Below, in pieces: positions 3,224-5,094 of a stretch of DNA of 5,094 nucleotides. The notes beneath the pieces are model-generated. The model was not told the DNA's origin. It worked only from the letters and a program-made list of their open reading frames with translations, and ran no database searches. Every line of letters begins with the position of its first letter. The stretch's first letter is position 1. Location: positions 1 through 5,094 of the forward strand of contig JAJXXD010000104.1 of the NCBI GenBank assembly GCA_021781285.1. The letters are read 5' to 3'. Source of the DNA: a bacterium. GTDB taxonomy: Bacteria; SZUA-79; Acidulodesulfobacterales; Acidulodesulfobacteraceae. The position numbers and the translations under genes were made by a program.

Positions 3224-5094
3224 TTGAATAGCTTGCGCATAGACAAAACTAAAAAGGCTTTAGCGGAAAATAAATCGCTCAAAGCCCTCGGAATCGTGTT
3301 CGGCGACATAGGGACAAGTCCCATATACACCGTAGCCGTTATTTTCGCTTACCTCAAAGTCACAAATTCGAATGTTTTGGGCGTCGTATCCCTTATAATA
3401 TGGACGCTCACGCTTTTGGTCACCGTCCAGTATGTCTGGTTTGCCATGGGTATAAGCGAAAGAAACGAGGGCGGAACGATAATACTTAAAAATATCATCG
3501 AAAAATATATAAAATCCGCAAGGGAAATTGCTTTCATAACCGTAATATCGTATATCGCCCTGTCGCTCCTTATAGGCGATTCCGTCATTACTCCCGCTAT
3601 CAGTATATTGAGCGCGGTCGAAGGCATGAGCCTGATACCCTTTTTTAAAAATATAACGACCGATACGGTTGTTTTTATTTCAATTATAATTACCGCCTTA
3701 TTATTCTGGTATCAACACAAGGGAACGGAAAAAGTCGCAAATATTTTCAGTCCGGTTATGCTTTTGTGGTTTATCGCTATCGGAGCTTTCGGTTTTTTGT
3801 CGCTGTCGTATATGCCGCAAATTTTCTTAAAAGTTATAAATCCATGCTATGCTTTAAGGTTCGTGTTTAACGGCAATATTTCGGCAAACCGCTTAATAGC
3901 CCACGGCATCATTTCATTATTCGTCCTATCGGACGTAATTCTTTCCGCGACCGGCGGAGAAGCGCTGTATGCGGATATGGGACATATAGGCAGAAAACCC
4001 ATAACCAAAGCATGGATATTCGTATTTATCGCCCTTATTTTAAACTATATGGGGCAGGGCGCTTTTCTGCTTACCCATAAAACCGATACTAATACCTTTT
4101 TTCAGATGCTTTATTCGCAGTCGCACATTTTTTACATACCTCTTCTCATTTTAAGCATTATGGCAACGGTAATAGCGTCACAGGCGGTTATAAGCGGCAT
4201 TTTCTCTATCGTTTATCAGCTTATAAACAACAGGATTATTCCCCTTTTAAAAATAAGCTACAAATCTAGCGAAATCCAATCCCAGATATATATCGGTTTT
4301 GCAAACTGGTTTTTATTTCTAAGCGTTTTAGCGGCCATATTAATATTTAAGACGTCGAATAACCTTGCAATGGCTTACGGACTTGCCGTCAGCGGAACTA
4401 TGACTTTTACGGGCATTTTAATAAACATCCATTTCTTTCATAAGAGAAGATATTTTATGCTGTTTATTTCATTAATAACGACATTTGCGGATATTATATT
4501 TTTAACGTCTAACCTGCTCTATAAAACCCTTCAGGGAGGCTATTTTGCATTGATATTCGCCACGATTCCCTTTGCCGTTATAATGATATATACAAAAGGG
4601 CAGAAAAAACTGCACAGCATATATAAGATGACCGACTTCAGCATATTTTTAAAAGAATACGAATACCGGTATAAGAACTTTTCAAAACTGGCGGGAACGT
4701 CGCTTTTTTTTGCAAGCCTTTCCAATAAGGTATCCCCTTACATAATTAAAACGATGTTTAACAATAATATTATTTATGAAAAAAATATATTCGTTTCGAT
4801 AGAAAGAACTGAAAAGCCTTATGGAACGGACATCCTTTTTAAAAACGACGTTGCCCCTGGACTGAGCCAGTTCTCTATAAGGGCGGGCTATTCGGAGGTC
4901 GTTGACGTAGAAGCGGTATTGAAAAAATACAATATAGACGAAACCGTCATATTTTACGGCTTCGAGGAAATAGTCAGCAATAATATATTCTGGAGGATAT
5001 TTGCGCTGATTAAAAAACTGTCTCCCTCATTCGTGCGGTTTTACAAACTTCCAGCCGAAAAGGTCAACGGGGTCATGGTAAGGGTAAAAATGTA
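3224..5094 (+). CDS. kup: Kup (TrkD)-type potassium uptake permease
   Basis: An open frame of 623 codons reaching the right edge, where the last two bases are TA; the next base probably completes a stop, since E. coli Kup has 622 residues. Kup is an inner-membrane K+/H+ symporter of the KUP/HAK/KT family with about 12 helices and a cytosolic C-terminus. Family motifs appear in order: GIVFGDIGTSPIYT (23-36), NEGG in the TM2-TM3 loop, GDSVITPAISILSAVEG (118-134), SPVMLLWF, GGEALYADMGH (about 244-254), LNYMGQGAFLL, ATVIASQAVISG and NLAMAYGLAVSGTM, then a soluble tail (from about 465) with GYSEVVDVEAVL and a closing LPAEKVNGVMVRV typical of the family. D28 and E246 match conserved acidic residues of E. 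coli Kup; D119 stands where E. coli has Glu116. There is no ATG near the expected N-terminus: TTG 3224 is preferred, TTG 3233 possible, and neither has a clear ribosome site. It is divergent from the pilin genes, with no sign of a functional link. Confidence 0.95.
   Translation, partial: MNSLRIDKTKKALAENKSLKALGIVFGDIGTSPIYTVAVIFAYLKVTNSNVLGVVSLIIWTLTLLVTVQYVWFAMGISERNEGGTIILKNIIEKYIKSAREIAFITVISYIALSLLIGDSVITPAISILSAVEGMSLIPFFKNITTDTVVFISIIITALLFWYQHKGTEKVANIFSPVMLLWFIAIGAFGFLSLSYMPQIFLKVINPCYALRFVFNGNISANRLIAHGIISLFVLSDVILSATGGEALYADMGHIGRKPITKAWIFVFIALILNYMGQGAFLLTHKTDTNTFFQMLYSQSHIFYIPLLILSIMATVIASQAVISGIFSIVYQLINNRIIPLLKISYKSSEIQSQIYIGFANWFLFLSVLAAILIFKTSNNLAMAYGLAVSGTMTFTGILINIHFFHKRRYFMLFISLITTFADIIFLTSNLLYKTLQGGYFALIFATIPFAVIMIYTKGQKKLHSIYKMTDFSIFLKEYEYRYKNFSKLAGTSLFFASLSNKVSPYIIKTMFNNNIIYEKNIFVSIERTEKPYGTDILFKNDVAPGLSQFSIRAGYSEVVDVEAVLKKYNIDETVIFYGFEEIVSNNIFWRIFALIKKLSPSFVRFYKLPAEKVNGVMVRVKM

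Noticed and set aside
3349..3627. Minus-strand 92-codon ORF inside kup
   Set aside because: Antisense to a highly conserved stretch of kup that includes GDSVITPA; no family resemblance.

Overview
This is a window from an AT-rich bacterial chromosome, Gram-negative by content. It holds a type IV pilus minor-pilin cluster of the MSHA (mannose-sensitive haemagglutinin) type, a tandem-domain universal stress protein and a Kup-type potassium transporter. MSHA-like minor pilins, heavy use of ATA for isoleucine and mixed GTG/TTG/ATG starts would fit a low-GC lineage of the former Deltaproteobacteria or a neighbouring group. That placement is an inference and cannot be settled from this sequence.

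Layout: the left 3.02 kb is read on the minus strand, in transcription order mshD-like (3022-2486), mshO-like (2431-1892, apparently continued in another reading frame to 1696), an unrecognised 98-residue charged helical protein (1463-1167), mshP-like (1146-601) and a Usp gene that runs off the left edge (548-1). The right part is a divergent plus-strand kup gene (3224 to the right edge), complete except for the last base of its presumed stop codon. D-O-P is the classical order in MSHA loci; the major pilin mshA, mshB and the assembly ATPases are not in the window.

Control: the 200-bp divergent region (3023-3223) has a near-consensus sigma-70 promoter for the pilin genes (TTTACA, 17 bp, TATAAT) whose leader RNA carries a GC-rich hairpin with a GUAA loop. 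A perfect TATAAT faces kup. A second regulatory region lies between mshO and the 98-residue gene. There, three TTAACA-like hexamers repeat every 11 bp ahead of a CATAAT -10, which is the architecture of OmpR/PhoB-family operators.

Most interesting points: (1) mshO stops early at UUU-UAG-C while the adjacent frame carries what looks like its missing C-terminus; (2) that second frame also has its own perfect Shine-Dalgarno, an ATG and a textbook lipoprotein signal with an LSGC lipobox, so it may be a real overlapping gene; (3) the 11-bp-phased operator; (4) the unknown protein placed between mshO and mshP; (5) two palindromes resembling mobile or dispersed repeats, one in the mshD leader and one between mshD and mshO.
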